Below are positions 7,374 to 14,617 of a stretch of 39,083 nucleotides of DNA, piece by piece. The stretch is taken from the NCBI GenBank assembly GCA_028281785.1, contig JANQJG010000216.1, positions 1 to 39,083 of the forward strand. Direction: 5' to 3'. A model generated the notes under the pieces. It saw only the letters and a program-made list of their open reading frames with translations. It ran no database searches and was not told the DNA's origin. A program made the position numbers and the translations under genes. This DNA is from Rhodospirillales bacterium (GTDB taxonomy: Bacteria; Pseudomonadota; Alphaproteobacteria; Rhodospirillales; Shumkoniaceae). Positions within the stretch are counted from its first letter, which is position 1. Every line of letters begins with the position of its first letter.

Positions 7374-8476
7374 CAGCTCCCCCGATAGAAGTCGCGCACG
7401 GTCTCGATGACGATATCCTGCTGCGCCCGGGTGATGTGCTGGTCCACGGGAAAACTGATGACCTCGGCCGCGTGGCGGTCTGTCACCGGGAAGGTCCCCG
7501 GCGCATAGCCCAGCGGGCGCAGCCCCTCCTGCTGATAGAGGGGGATGGGGTAGTGGATCTTGGCTTCGACCCCCTGCTCCAGGCAGTGGGCGAACAGCGC
7601 ATCGCGCTGCTCGACGAAGACCATGTAGAGGTGGAACACCCGCTTGATTCCTGGGCGGCGCGGCGGGACGCGAAGTTCCGATACTCCGGCAAAGGCCGCG
7701 TCGTAGTAAGCGGCATTGGCGATGCGTTTCCCGGTGATGTCGTGAGTTTGATCGATCAGCCAATTGCCGACCACGGCCTGAACGCTGTCGAGACGGGAGT
7801 TGCAGCCGAGGACCGCGATCTCGTCCCGGTTCTTGAGTCCGTGGTTGCGGATCAGCCGGAGCCGGTCGTTCATCCGGTCGTCATTGGTGACGATGACGCC
7901 ACCGTCGCCCCACACGTTCAGATTCTTGAGCGGGTGAAGCGAGAATCCGGCGGCCGCCCCCCAGGTGCCGGAGCGGCGCCCCTGATACTCGGAGAGAATT
8001 CCCTGACAGGCATCCTCGACGACTGCCAAGCCATGGCGCTCGGCGAGATCCATGATCCGGGGCATATCCGCGACTTCGCCGGTCAGATGAACGGGCATGA
8101 TAGCCTTGGTGTTGGCCGTGATCGCCGCCTCGACCTGCGCAACGTCGAGACAGAAGCTGTCGTCGCAATCGACCAGCACGGGCCGCGCCCCGGTCTCGGC
8201 GATCGCGCCGACCGTGGCGATGAAGGTGTTGGCGGCGGTGATCACCTCGTCGCCGGGTCCGATCCCCAGCGCCTTCAGGGGCAGCTTGAGGGCATCGGTG
8301 CCCGAGCCGACGCCGATCGCGTGCTTGACGCCGATCAGCTCGGCGAACCGGACCTCGAAATCGCGGACCGGTTGACCGAGCGTGAAGTCTCCAGTCGGCA
8401 CCAAGCGCCGCAGGGCTTGGAAAACCGGCTCGGGATTGGCGAATTGCTCGGGGAGGTAGGAGTAGCGAACCTTCAT
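7373..8476 (-). CDS. DegT/DnrJ/EryC1 aminotransferase (first of a tandem pair)
   Basis: A 367-residue PLP-dependent aminotransferase. GVGSGTDALKLPLKALG is near residue 55, GPGDEVITAANTFIAT near 74, VEDACQGI near 154, and the PLP lysine is K184 in HPLKNLN. The length is usual for the family. It is preceded by the transketolase C-terminal subunit (15-base gap) and overlaps the next aminotransferase by one base. The ATG at 8476 has a modest AAGG upstream. The substrate cannot be named; related enzymes act on 3-keto or 4-keto sugar nucleotides. Co-transcription with a split transketolase is reminiscent of amino-sugar and aminoshikimate-type clusters, but no aminoDHQ-type genes are present. Confidence 0.88.
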   Translation of the reverse strand: MKVRYSYLPEQFANPEPVFQALRRLVPTGDFTLGQPVRDFEVRFAELIGVKHAIGVGSGTDALKLPLKALGIGPGDEVITAANTFIATVGAIAETGARPVLVDCDDSFCLDVAQVEAAITANTKAIMPVHLTGEVADMPRIMDLAERHGLAVVEDACQGILSEYQGRRSGTWGAAAGFSLHPLKNLNVWGDGGVIVTNDDRMNDRLRLIRNHGLKNRDEIAVLGCNSRLDSVQAVVGNWLIDQTHDITGKRIANAAYYDAAFAGVSELRVPPRRPGIKRVFHLYMVFVEQRDALFAHCLEQGVEAKIHYPIPLYQQEGLRPLGYAPGTFPVTDRHAAEVISFPVDQHITRAQQDIVIETVRDFYRGS

Positions 8477-8491
8477 TCTTTGGCCTTGTTG

Positions 8492-9451
8492 TCAGGCAAA
8501 GGCGGGCTGGGGAGCCCCCGTGGAACCTCTCGCGAGCACCCGACCAATGGTCGCCGCGATGGACTCAGGCGTCAAACCGAGCCGGGCCAGCAGCCCGTCC
8601 TGCGATCCGTATTTGTGGACGAAGCGGTCGGGCAGCGCGAGCTTGAGCACGCGGGGCATCGCGACGTGAACACGGTCGGACAGGGCCTCGAGAACCGCGG
8701 CCGCCAATCCGCCGACGCCCGAATGCTCCTCGAGCGTGACGATCAGGCGGACGCGGTCGGCGAAAAGATTGAGGGAGGCCACGTCCAGGGGCTTGATCGT
8801 GTGCATGTTGACGACGCCGCAGCCGATCCCCTCCTCCGCCAGGATATCGGCCGCTGCCAGCGCCCGGTCCACCATCACGCCGCAGGCGACGATGGCGACA
8901 TCCTCGGGGTCCCGAAGCAGGATCGCTTGACCGATTTCAAACCCGTCCGTTTCGCGGGAGACGATCGGGTCCCCTCCCTTGGCAAGGCGGATATAGATCG
9001 GTCCCGGCCAGTCCAGTGTCTGTTCCATCAGGCGCCGCATCTCGTCGGCATCGGCCGGCGCGACGACCGTCATGTTGGGCAGCGCCCGCATGATGGCGAT
9101 GTCCTCGATGGCCTGATGGGTGGGGCCGAGCGGCGCATAGACCAGGCCCGCCCCGTTACCGATGAGCCGGGCCCGCAGGTTGTGCATGCACAGATCGACG
9201 GCGATCTGGTCGTAGCAGCGCCGGGTCAAAAAGGTCGCGATCGTGTTGACATAGGGGACGAACCCCTCCATCGCGAGGCCCGCGGCGAGGCCGATGACAT
9301 GAGCCTCGGCGATCCCCTCGATGAGGAAACGGTCCGGGATCTCCGCCTTCATGCCGTCGAGCGTGCCGGGGCTGGGGTCCGATCCCACATAGACGACGCG
9401 CGGATCACGACGGGCAAGCTCATGAATGCTGTTGAGGCAGGTTCGCCGCAT
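8492..9451 (-). CDS. Transketolase, C-terminal (pyrimidine-binding) subunit
   Basis: A 319-residue protein matching the second half of transketolase. FLIEGIAEAHVIGLAAGLA (near residue 42) is the PYR-domain segment carrying the conserved Glu that activates TPP. GPTHQAIEDIAIMRALPNMTVVAPADADE (starting near 108) and the C-terminal domain around IVTLEEHSGVGGLAAAV follow. With the N-terminal half encoded just upstream it should form a complete two-subunit TPP enzyme that moves a two-carbon ketol unit. A GGAGGGAAG ribosome site precedes the ATG, and the gap to the partner gene is one base. Split transketolases are common in secondary sugar pathways and differ from the single-chain housekeeping enzyme. 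The acceptor sugar is unknown. Confidence 0.9.
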   Translation of the reverse strand: MRRTCLNSIHELARRDPRVVYVGSDPSPGTLDGMKAEIPDRFLIEGIAEAHVIGLAAGLAMEGFVPYVNTIATFLTRRCYDQIAVDLCMHNLRARLIGNGAGLVYAPLGPTHQAIEDIAIMRALPNMTVVAPADADEMRRLMEQTLDWPGPIYIRLAKGGDPIVSRETDGFEIGQAILLRDPEDVAIVACGVMVDRALAAADILAEEGIGCGVVNMHTIKPLDVASLNLFADRVRLIVTLEEHSGVGGLAAAVLEALSDRVHVAMPRVLKLALPDRFVHKYGSQDGLLARLGLTPESIAATIGRVLARGSTGAPQPAFA

Positions 9452-9452
9452 C

Positions 9453-10292
9453 TCACTTCCCTCCGAGGGCCGCGCGGATGGCGCCCAGTTCCTCGTCGTT
9501 CAGACGCGCCCGGTGATGCCAGGCCGCGTTGTGCTCCGCCGGCGGGACGCCCTTGCCCTTGACGGTGTTGCAGATGACCGCGCTCGGCTGCTCCCGGACG
9601 AATGGCAGCCGGCGGAAGGCGGCGCGCAGGGCATCGACGTCGTGCCCGTTCACCTCTTCGACGACGAACCCGAAGCTCCGGAACTTGTCGGCGAGCGGCG
9701 CCATCGGCATGACCTCCGCCACCGGCCCGTAGGATTGCAGACGGTTGTTGTCGACGATGGCGGTCAGGGAAGACAAGCCATGCTTTGCCGCGCTCATCGC
9801 CGCTTCCCAGACCGAGCCCTCGTTGAGCTCTCCGTCGCCCAGCACCACGAAGACGCGATTGGCACGCTTGCGCAGCCGCGCGGCAAGGCCCATGCCCACC
9901 CCGATCGACAGGCCGTGCCCCAGCGCCCCGGTCGAGGCCTCGACACCGGGTACCAAGCCACGCTCGGGATGCCCACCGAGAATACCGTCATCGGCGCAAA
10001 ATCGCTGCAATTCCCGCTTCGGGAAAAACCCTCTGTCCGCGAGAACGGCGTAGAGCGCGAGACAGCCGTGGCCCTTGCTCAAAATGCAACGGTCGCGGCC
10101 CGGCCAGTCGGGCTCCTTGGGCCGCAGCTTCAAAACGTCGTCGTAGAGGACACGCAGGATCTCGACCAGCGACATCGCCGGACCGACATGCCCCCGGCCG
10201 GCGGCAAGGAGGGCATCCATGATGAGACGCCTGAGCGCCTTCGAGCGCGCATCCAGGGGAATCGTCAGCGGGTCATGTATCAGGTTGGGCAA
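9453..10292 (-). CDS. Transketolase, N-terminal (TPP-binding) subunit
   Basis: A 279-residue protein matching the first half of transketolase. GRGHVGPAMSLVEILRVLY is near residue 33, SKGHGCLALYAVL near 72, and the TPP/metal motif GDGELNEG with the downstream NN about 28 residues on. The paired C-terminal half follows with a one-base gap. The only in-frame start that keeps the conserved LDARSKALRRLI helix is a TTG at 10292, which overlaps the preceding gene by 20 bases and lacks an obvious ribosome site, so translation is probably coupled. The gene lies in an operon with a kinase-like protein and two aminotransferases, which points to sugar remodelling rather than the pentose phosphate pathway. 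Confidence 0.9.
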   Translation of the reverse strand: MPNLIHDPLTIPLDARSKALRRLIMDALLAAGRGHVGPAMSLVEILRVLYDDVLKLRPKEPDWPGRDRCILSKGHGCLALYAVLADRGFFPKRELQRFCADDGILGGHPERGLVPGVEASTGALGHGLSIGVGMGLAARLRKRANRVFVVLGDGELNEGSVWEAAMSAAKHGLSSLTAIVDNNRLQSYGPVAEVMPMAPLADKFRSFGFVVEEVNGHDVDALRAAFRRLPFVREQPSAVICNTVKGKGVPPAEHNAAWHHRARLNDEELGAIRAALGGK

Positions 10293-11328
10293 GAGACCGA
10301 TATATCCAAGCCAGGAGTTGCCGGGCCTTTTCCAGCTGACGAGCCTGAACCGTTTCCCGGTCCGCCGCCGCGCCGGCGATGGCGCGCCTTTGCCACCGCT
10401 CGGGAAGAAACTCGTTCAGCAGAATCAGGCACCAAATCAAGGCACATACTGGCAGGAGAATTCTAAATCTCAGGTTAAAGGAGGGGTCCGAGATCGCGAA
10501 AGCCGGGCCAAGCTGATTGTACAGCCGGCGACGCCGGGAATCGGACAGATCCGACCCGGGATGAAGCAGAACGTCGGCGATCATCTTCGCCGGATCGTCC
10601 CAGCCGAAATACTCGAAATCGAGGAAAACGAGACGGCCGTCCGCGCGCCGGAGAGCGTTGTGAAACCCGAAATCCGAGGGGCTCAAAGCCTGTGCCGAGC
10701 GGGGTACATCGGCGGCGGGATCGAGTCCCGCCTGGGCCAATTCGACAAGTCCACGCCCCTTCACGGAAACGGCGACCGGCGACAACTCATCGGCGATGAA
10801 AGCCGACAGCTCACGATGCTCCCCGGCGGCCTCCATCAGCCGCCTGAGCCGCGAATCGAACTGCCGAACCGCGGCCGCGGGCGACAGGCAGCTCGCGGAG
10901 GCCGGCCCGATCTCGTCGGCTCCCGGACGCCAGCGCAAATCCTGGAGTTCGGTGAGAAACGCCGCCAGCGAATCGACATCGGAGTCGGTGGGATCGGCCA
11001 GCGGCGTGCCCTCGATCCACTCGTACAAGGCACAATGCCGCGCGGTGTCGCGGGCGATGGCGCCCGGGACAGCCGCGATCTTTTGCCGGCCGAGATAGTC
11101 GAGAGCCCGGAACTCGGCGCCCAGGCGGTCGCGGGGATCCTCATCCTGCGGCGGGTAGAATTTAAGGGCGAAGGAGGCGCCACCACAGTCGAGCCGATAG
11201 ATGCGATTGTTGCGGCCCGAACCCGCCGGCGCGGCGCCGGTCACCGACCGCTCCGAAAGGCGTTCGCCGATGCGGCGGACGTCCTCCAGGGAGGGCGCCG
11301 AGCCAAGCCGCTTGTCCTCACCGATCAC
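10273..11328 (-). CDS. Aminoglycoside phosphotransferase-like kinase
   Basis: A 351-residue protein of the APH/choline-kinase fold. The catalytic loop is SPSDFGFHN (usual H-x-D-x4-N, here with Ser before Pro) and the metal site is FLDFEYFGWDDPAKM (DFE motif). The N-terminal FALKFYPP carries the ATP-binding lysine, and YEWIEGTPL is the family's hinge. A hydrophobic stretch LPVCALIWCLILLNEFL lies near the C-terminus. It probably phosphorylates a small hydroxylated substrate that then enters the transketolase/aminotransferase steps encoded downstream. The GTG start at 11328 follows a weak AGGA. It is the first gene of this minus-strand operon. The substrate is not predictable from sequence. Confidence 0.75.
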   Translation of the reverse strand: MIGEDKRLGSAPSLEDVRRIGERLSERSVTGAAPAGSGRNNRIYRLDCGGASFALKFYPPQDEDPRDRLGAEFRALDYLGRQKIAAVPGAIARDTARHCALYEWIEGTPLADPTDSDVDSLAAFLTELQDLRWRPGADEIGPASASCLSPAAAVRQFDSRLRRLMEAAGEHRELSAFIADELSPVAVSVKGRGLVELAQAGLDPAADVPRSAQALSPSDFGFHNALRRADGRLVFLDFEYFGWDDPAKMIADVLLHPGSDLSDSRRRRLYNQLGPAFAISDPSFNLRFRILLPVCALIWCLILLNEFLPERWQRRAIAGAAADRETVQARQLEKARQLLAWIYRSLAQPDT

Positions 11329-11523
11329 AATATCGCGATCCTGTCGCCGCGGAGCGCTGTTTCTCTGCGGCAGTCTAACCTGGGAAACCCGCAGCGCAAG
11401 GCGGGCTGCGCGATCCCGCCATGGTTTTCGGCCGCGGAAGGCGACCGAGCCTAAGGGAAAACCCTACCTGTTCGATATCGATTGGCATTCTCAAGTTTAA
11501 GTCTTCGAGGGAAGAAACAAGTC

Positions 11524-11536
11524 GGGGATAATCCCC
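11524..11536 (+). promoter_or_regulatory. Palindrome GGGGAT-A-ATCCCC abutting a start codon
   Basis: A perfect inverted repeat ends at the base before the ATG at 11537. In RNA it could form a four-pair G-C stem with an AUAAU loop. The only Shine-Dalgarno-like purine run close to the ATG is this GGGGA, so folding would hide it. It could equally be a DNA-binding site. Confidence 0.35.
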
Positions 11537-11785
11537 ATGGGTCTCTACATCGAAAAGACGATCCGGTTCGAAGCGGCCGAAAGCCTCGACGCCTTTGCGC
11601 ATTGGTTTTCACGCTCGCATGGCGTCGGACGGGACTCCCTGTCGATCGCGGGACGCTCCATCACCGTGCCGTTCGACTCACAGTGCGATGCGGCCGATGC
11701 CGAGGATCGCGCCTGTCTTCTGGGTGGTGAGGTCACGGCGTCGACGTTACTCTGGGAACCGACGGCCGGAACCGGCGACGACTAG
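11537..11785 (+). CDS. Small protein of unknown function (82 aa)
   Basis: I do not recognise this protein. It reads MGLYIEKTIRFEAAESLD at the start, has an aromatic His-rich segment (AFAHWFSRSHGVG), then IAGRSITVPFD and an acidic end. Composition is balanced and protein-like, unlike the Arg/Pro-rich overlapping frames, which is the main reason for calling it. There is no signal peptide or membrane segment. The next recognisable Shine-Dalgarno, GAGGGAAG, is too far upstream (about 25 bases), so the start is uncertain. It lies between the divergent kinase operon and the second radical SAM gene and could be co-transcribed with the latter, although a stem-loop separates them. Confidence 0.5.
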   Translation: MGLYIEKTIRFEAAESLDAFAHWFSRSHGVGRDSLSIAGRSITVPFDSQCDAADAEDRACLLGGEVTASTLLWEPTAGTGDD

Positions 11786-11787
11786 GC

Positions 11788-11818
11788 CGCAAGGCGGGCT
11801 CATCGTGAAGCCCTTGCG
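11788..11818 (+). terminator. Stem-loop between the small gene and the radical SAM gene
   Basis: Left arm CGCAA plus GGGCT, an 8-base loop, and right arm AGCCC plus TTGCG give ten pairs with a 3-base bulge. It begins three bases after the stop codon of the 82-aa gene. No T-run follows, so it may be a weak attenuator, a transcript-end stabiliser or nothing. Confidence 0.35.
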
Positions 11819-11912
11819 TGGGAGCCGGTGGGCGCGTTCGGCCCGAATTTAGGGAAAATTAGGAAGTGACCTTTTGAATGGCGGCGTTTGCCGGGCAATG
11901 AAAGGGCTTCTC

Positions 11913-12977
11913 ATGCGCGATCCCTACCAGATGAACGGGCACAAGCTTCACTGGCATCTCGACCGCATCCATGCCTGGCAGAAGGGCGAACGTATCGCCC
12001 CGCTCTATATCGACATGGGCATCACCATGTCCTGCAACATCAACTGCAAGTACTGTTATTACGCGGTCCCGGAAAACCAGGGCGCGGAACGCATTCCGAT
12101 CGACCCGCTGACGCGGTTCTTGAAGGACGCGGCGGAGATCGGCGTTCGCGCCGTGGGCTTCCTCGGCGACGGAGAGCCGACTCTTCACCCCGAGGTCTAC
12201 GAGGCCGTGACCGCCGGCAAGCAAGCCGGCCTAGACATGGCCATCGCCACCAACGGCGTCCTCCTCAAGCCCGAACGCATGGCCGAGTTCCTGGAGGCCC
12301 TGACCTGGGTCCGCTTTACCTTGAGCGTCGCCGAGTCCGAGCGCTACCACCAGGTCATGGGGGGCCGGGAGAAGACCTTCGAGAAGGTTATCCGCAACAT
12401 CCGCCATGCCGTCGAAACGAAGCGTCGGCTCGGCCTCGCGACGACCATCGGCATTCAGATGGTGCTCATCGAGGAATGCCTCGACCAGGTCGTGCCCCTG
12501 GCCCGCCTCGGGCAGGAACTCGGCGTCGACTACGTCGTCGTCAAGCAGTGCTCCGAGAAGGAGGACATCGCTCAGGACAGCCGCATCGCGGTCTATGAAG
12601 ATCATGAGGAGATCTATCGCGAGGCCGAGGCCTTCGCGACGGACGGCTACAACGTCATCGTCAAGCGGCTGAAGATGGGCAAAACCGGGCGCTCATACAA
12701 TTGCTGCTTCGGCACGAACTTCCTGCCGCAGATCACCGGGCGTGGCGACGTCTATTGCTGCGGGAACTTCTTCGGCAACGAGAAGTTCTATATCGGCAGC
12801 ATCGTCGAACAGTCCTTCAAGGACATCGTCTATGGCGAACGCTACCGGGAGGTCATGGAGCTCGTGCAAAGCTCCGTCAACGTCCACCGCCAATGCGGCA
12901 TCGGCTGCCGCCAGAACGAGATCAACGAGTTCCTTTGGGACCTCAAGAATCCGCCGGCACACGTAAACTTCGTTTAG
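11913..12977 (+). CDS. Radical SAM protein, paralogue without the Mrp-like domain
   Basis: A 354-residue radical SAM enzyme with C41-x3-C45-x2-C48 (SCNINCKYCYYA), the glycine-rich GFLGDGEPT, and C-terminal cysteines (YNCCFG, YCCGNFF, RQCGIGCRQ) that could hold an auxiliary cluster. It aligns along its whole length with residues 108-465 of the 3777-5174 protein, including MNGHK-L-x-WHL and the final NPPAHVNFV. The ATG at 11913 has AAAGGG six bases upstream and matches the family's usual beginning. A TTG at 11874 with AGGAAG, or an ATG at 11898, are alternatives. It stands alone on the plus strand and its 3' end overlaps the HAD gene by 35 bases. The chemistry is unknown; a nucleotide-sugar or glycan substrate is inferred from context. 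Confidence 0.85.
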   Translation: MRDPYQMNGHKLHWHLDRIHAWQKGERIAPLYIDMGITMSCNINCKYCYYAVPENQGAERIPIDPLTRFLKDAAEIGVRAVGFLGDGEPTLHPEVYEAVTAGKQAGLDMAIATNGVLLKPERMAEFLEALTWVRFTLSVAESERYHQVMGGREKTFEKVIRNIRHAVETKRRLGLATTIGIQMVLIEECLDQVVPLARLGQELGVDYVVVKQCSEKEDIAQDSRIAVYEDHEEIYREAEAFATDGYNVIVKRLKMGKTGRSYNCCFGTNFLPQITGRGDVYCCGNFFGNEKFYIGSIVEQSFKDIVYGERYREVMELVQSSVNVHRQCGIGCRQNEINEFLWDLKNPPAHVNFV

Positions 12978-13602
12978 CGGTCGAGGCGCCAAAGACTATC
13001 TCGTTGATCGCCGGCCAGCCGTCATAGGCGCGATAGCGCGAGCTTGCGGGCGCGCCTGCCGGCGCCAGCAAAAGCCTCTCCGGCCCTTCGGGAAAAGTCC
13101 GGTCCTCGAACAGATCCGGCAGATCGTCGATGAAATGGGTGAGATCAAGGGCGGCGATGCGCGCGATCTTGTCCGCCCGCGTCGTCTCGAAATAGATCTC
13201 CTCCATATGGAGGCCGAAGCCGTCCGGAGCGAAGAATCCGTTATTCATCATCCAGGCCCAGGCCGCCTGGCGCAAATTGATCCGGTCGGGATCGAAATGC
13301 CCATACTCGGTCTTATGGCTGACAATGCACAGCTCGGCGCCCTTCGACCGTGCGCGAAGCAGGAATTCGGCAGCGCCCTCGATCAACCGGGCCCGGTTCA
13401 TCAAGGCGCCGTAGGCCCGCCCCTGGAGCGCCTGCCATTGACGCTCGCCATCGGCGAGGCCACGCACCAAGTCGCGGACTTCCGCCTTGCCGCCGCGAAA
13501 GCCTTCCGGGAGCAGCCCCCGCTCGCGTGCCGCCTCGGGAAAGACCTCGTCGTATCCCGCCAGCGTGTTGTCGAGATCGATACCGATGCGCAACGGCCGC
13601 AT
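12943..13602 (-). CDS. HAD-superfamily phosphatase-like protein
   Basis: A 219-residue HAD protein. Motif I is GIDLDNTLAGYD at the N-terminus (nucleophile and acid/base aspartates as DLD), motif II is IVSHKT, and motif IV is HFIDDLPDLF. It probably hydrolyses a phosphorylated sugar or related metabolite in the cytoplasm. It is the last gene of the minus-strand operon that includes a sugar nucleotidyltransferase/kinase fusion and two SDRs, one base after the preceding SDR stop. This is where a phosphatase step between kinase and nucleotidyltransferase would be expected, as in heptose activation. Its last 35 bases overlap the convergent radical SAM gene. It is too divergent from GmhB to be named so. 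Confidence 0.75.
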   Translation of the reverse strand: MRPLRIGIDLDNTLAGYDEVFPEAARERGLLPEGFRGGKAEVRDLVRGLADGERQWQALQGRAYGALMNRARLIEGAAEFLLRARSKGAELCIVSHKTEYGHFDPDRINLRQAAWAWMMNNGFFAPDGFGLHMEEIYFETTRADKIARIAALDLTHFIDDLPDLFEDRTFPEGPERLLLAPAGAPASSRYRAYDGWPAINEIVFGASTAKRSLRVPADS

Positions 13603-13603
13603 T

Positions 13604-14608
13604 CTAACTTAGCTGCAGATCCTGCATCCGCTTGATGTTGAAGTAGATGGGGTCGCTCATCGAATTCGCGACTTTGCCCGAGTCGAAGGCCTGCTTGAGG
13701 TCGCCGGCCGCGTCCGCGATGCTGTGCCGTGCCTGGAAACCGAGCTCGCGGCGGATCTTGTCGGATGAGACGTGATAGGATCGATGGTCGTTGGTGGGCG
13801 TGACCTCGATCGCGGTTTCGGGATCCACCGCCTCGCGGACCATCTCCGCGATTTCCTTGACGGTGAAGTTCTCCCAACCCGCGTTGAAGACCTTGCCGTC
13901 GATCTTCTCATCCGGTTGCTGAAGGAGGTCGAGGTAAAGCGCCACCATATCCTTGATGTGGATGTTGGGCCGTTTCTGATCCCCGCCGAAAACCGTGATC
14001 ACACCCTTGTTGATCGCGTGATTGGTGAGGATGTTGACGGTGAGATCCAGGCGCAGACGCGGCGCATAGCCGCAAACCGTCGCCGGGCGAATGGTCACGG
14101 CCGCGAAACCCGGCGCCCGCTCCTCTTCCAGCTCCGCCTCGCAGACCGCCTTGTATTTGGAGTAGTCGGTCAAGGGCTCAAGTGGCAGATCCTCGGTCAC
14201 GTCGGCTTCGTCCTTGATCCCATAGACGCTCGACGAGGAGGCGTAGACGAAGCGCTTGACGCCCGCCGCCTTGGCGGCTCGCACCAGGGGGCGAAAGGCC
14301 TGGTGGTTGATCGACCGGCCGAGATCGGGATCGAGATCGTAGGATGGATCGTTGGAGATGCAGGCCAGATGGATCACGGCCTCGACGCCGTTCAGCGCCC
14401 GCTCGACGGCTTTCGGATCGCGGATGTCTCCCTTCACCTCGGTGAGCTTGGGGTCGGCGCGGTGGGCCGCGAAAGTGTCTTCACCGTAAATGTAAAGATC
14501 GAGCACGGTGACCCGATGCCCTTCCGCCAGCAAGGCCGGCACCAGCGCCGAGCCGACATAGCCGGCGCCGCCGGTCACGAGGACGTGCCAAAGTTTCTTT
14601 TCACGCAT
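13604..14608 (-). CDS. NAD-dependent epimerase/dehydratase (extended SDR)
   Basis: A 334-residue extended SDR. VTGGAGYVGSALVPALL near residue 11 binds NAD, HLACISNDPSYDLDP and ASSSSVYG form the active-site neighbourhood, and the catalytic pair is in DYSKYKAVCE. SNDPS after the HLAC motif is seen in a subgroup of bacterial surface-sugar SDRs. It probably changes a nucleotide sugar at C4 or C6. It is nine bases from the kinase/nucleotidyltransferase gene and one from the HAD gene, so all are likely one transcript. The C-terminal tail SDPIYFNIKRMQDLQLS extends beyond the usual fold. The substrate is unknown. Confidence 0.82.
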   Translation of the reverse strand: MREKKLWHVLVTGGAGYVGSALVPALLAEGHRVTVLDLYIYGEDTFAAHRADPKLTEVKGDIRDPKAVERALNGVEAVIHLACISNDPSYDLDPDLGRSINHQAFRPLVRAAKAAGVKRFVYASSSSVYGIKDEADVTEDLPLEPLTDYSKYKAVCEAELEEERAPGFAAVTIRPATVCGYAPRLRLDLTVNILTNHAINKGVITVFGGDQKRPNIHIKDMVALYLDLLQQPDEKIDGKVFNAGWENFTVKEIAEMVREAVDPETAIEVTPTNDHRSYHVSSDKIRRELGFQARHSIADAAGDLKQAFDSGKVANSMSDPIYFNIKRMQDLQLS

Positions 14609-14617
14609 TGCACACCG

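Noticed and set aside
7436-9562. A 708-codon plus-strand frame opposite the aminotransferase and transketolase genes
   Set aside because: The minus strand carries clear enzyme motifs throughout; the plus frame has none.
11383-11398. TGGGAAACCCGCAGC with GG-N10-GC spacing upstream of the 82-aa gene
   Set aside because: Neither box matches beyond the GG and GC dinucleotides; in GC-rich DNA this is expected by chance.
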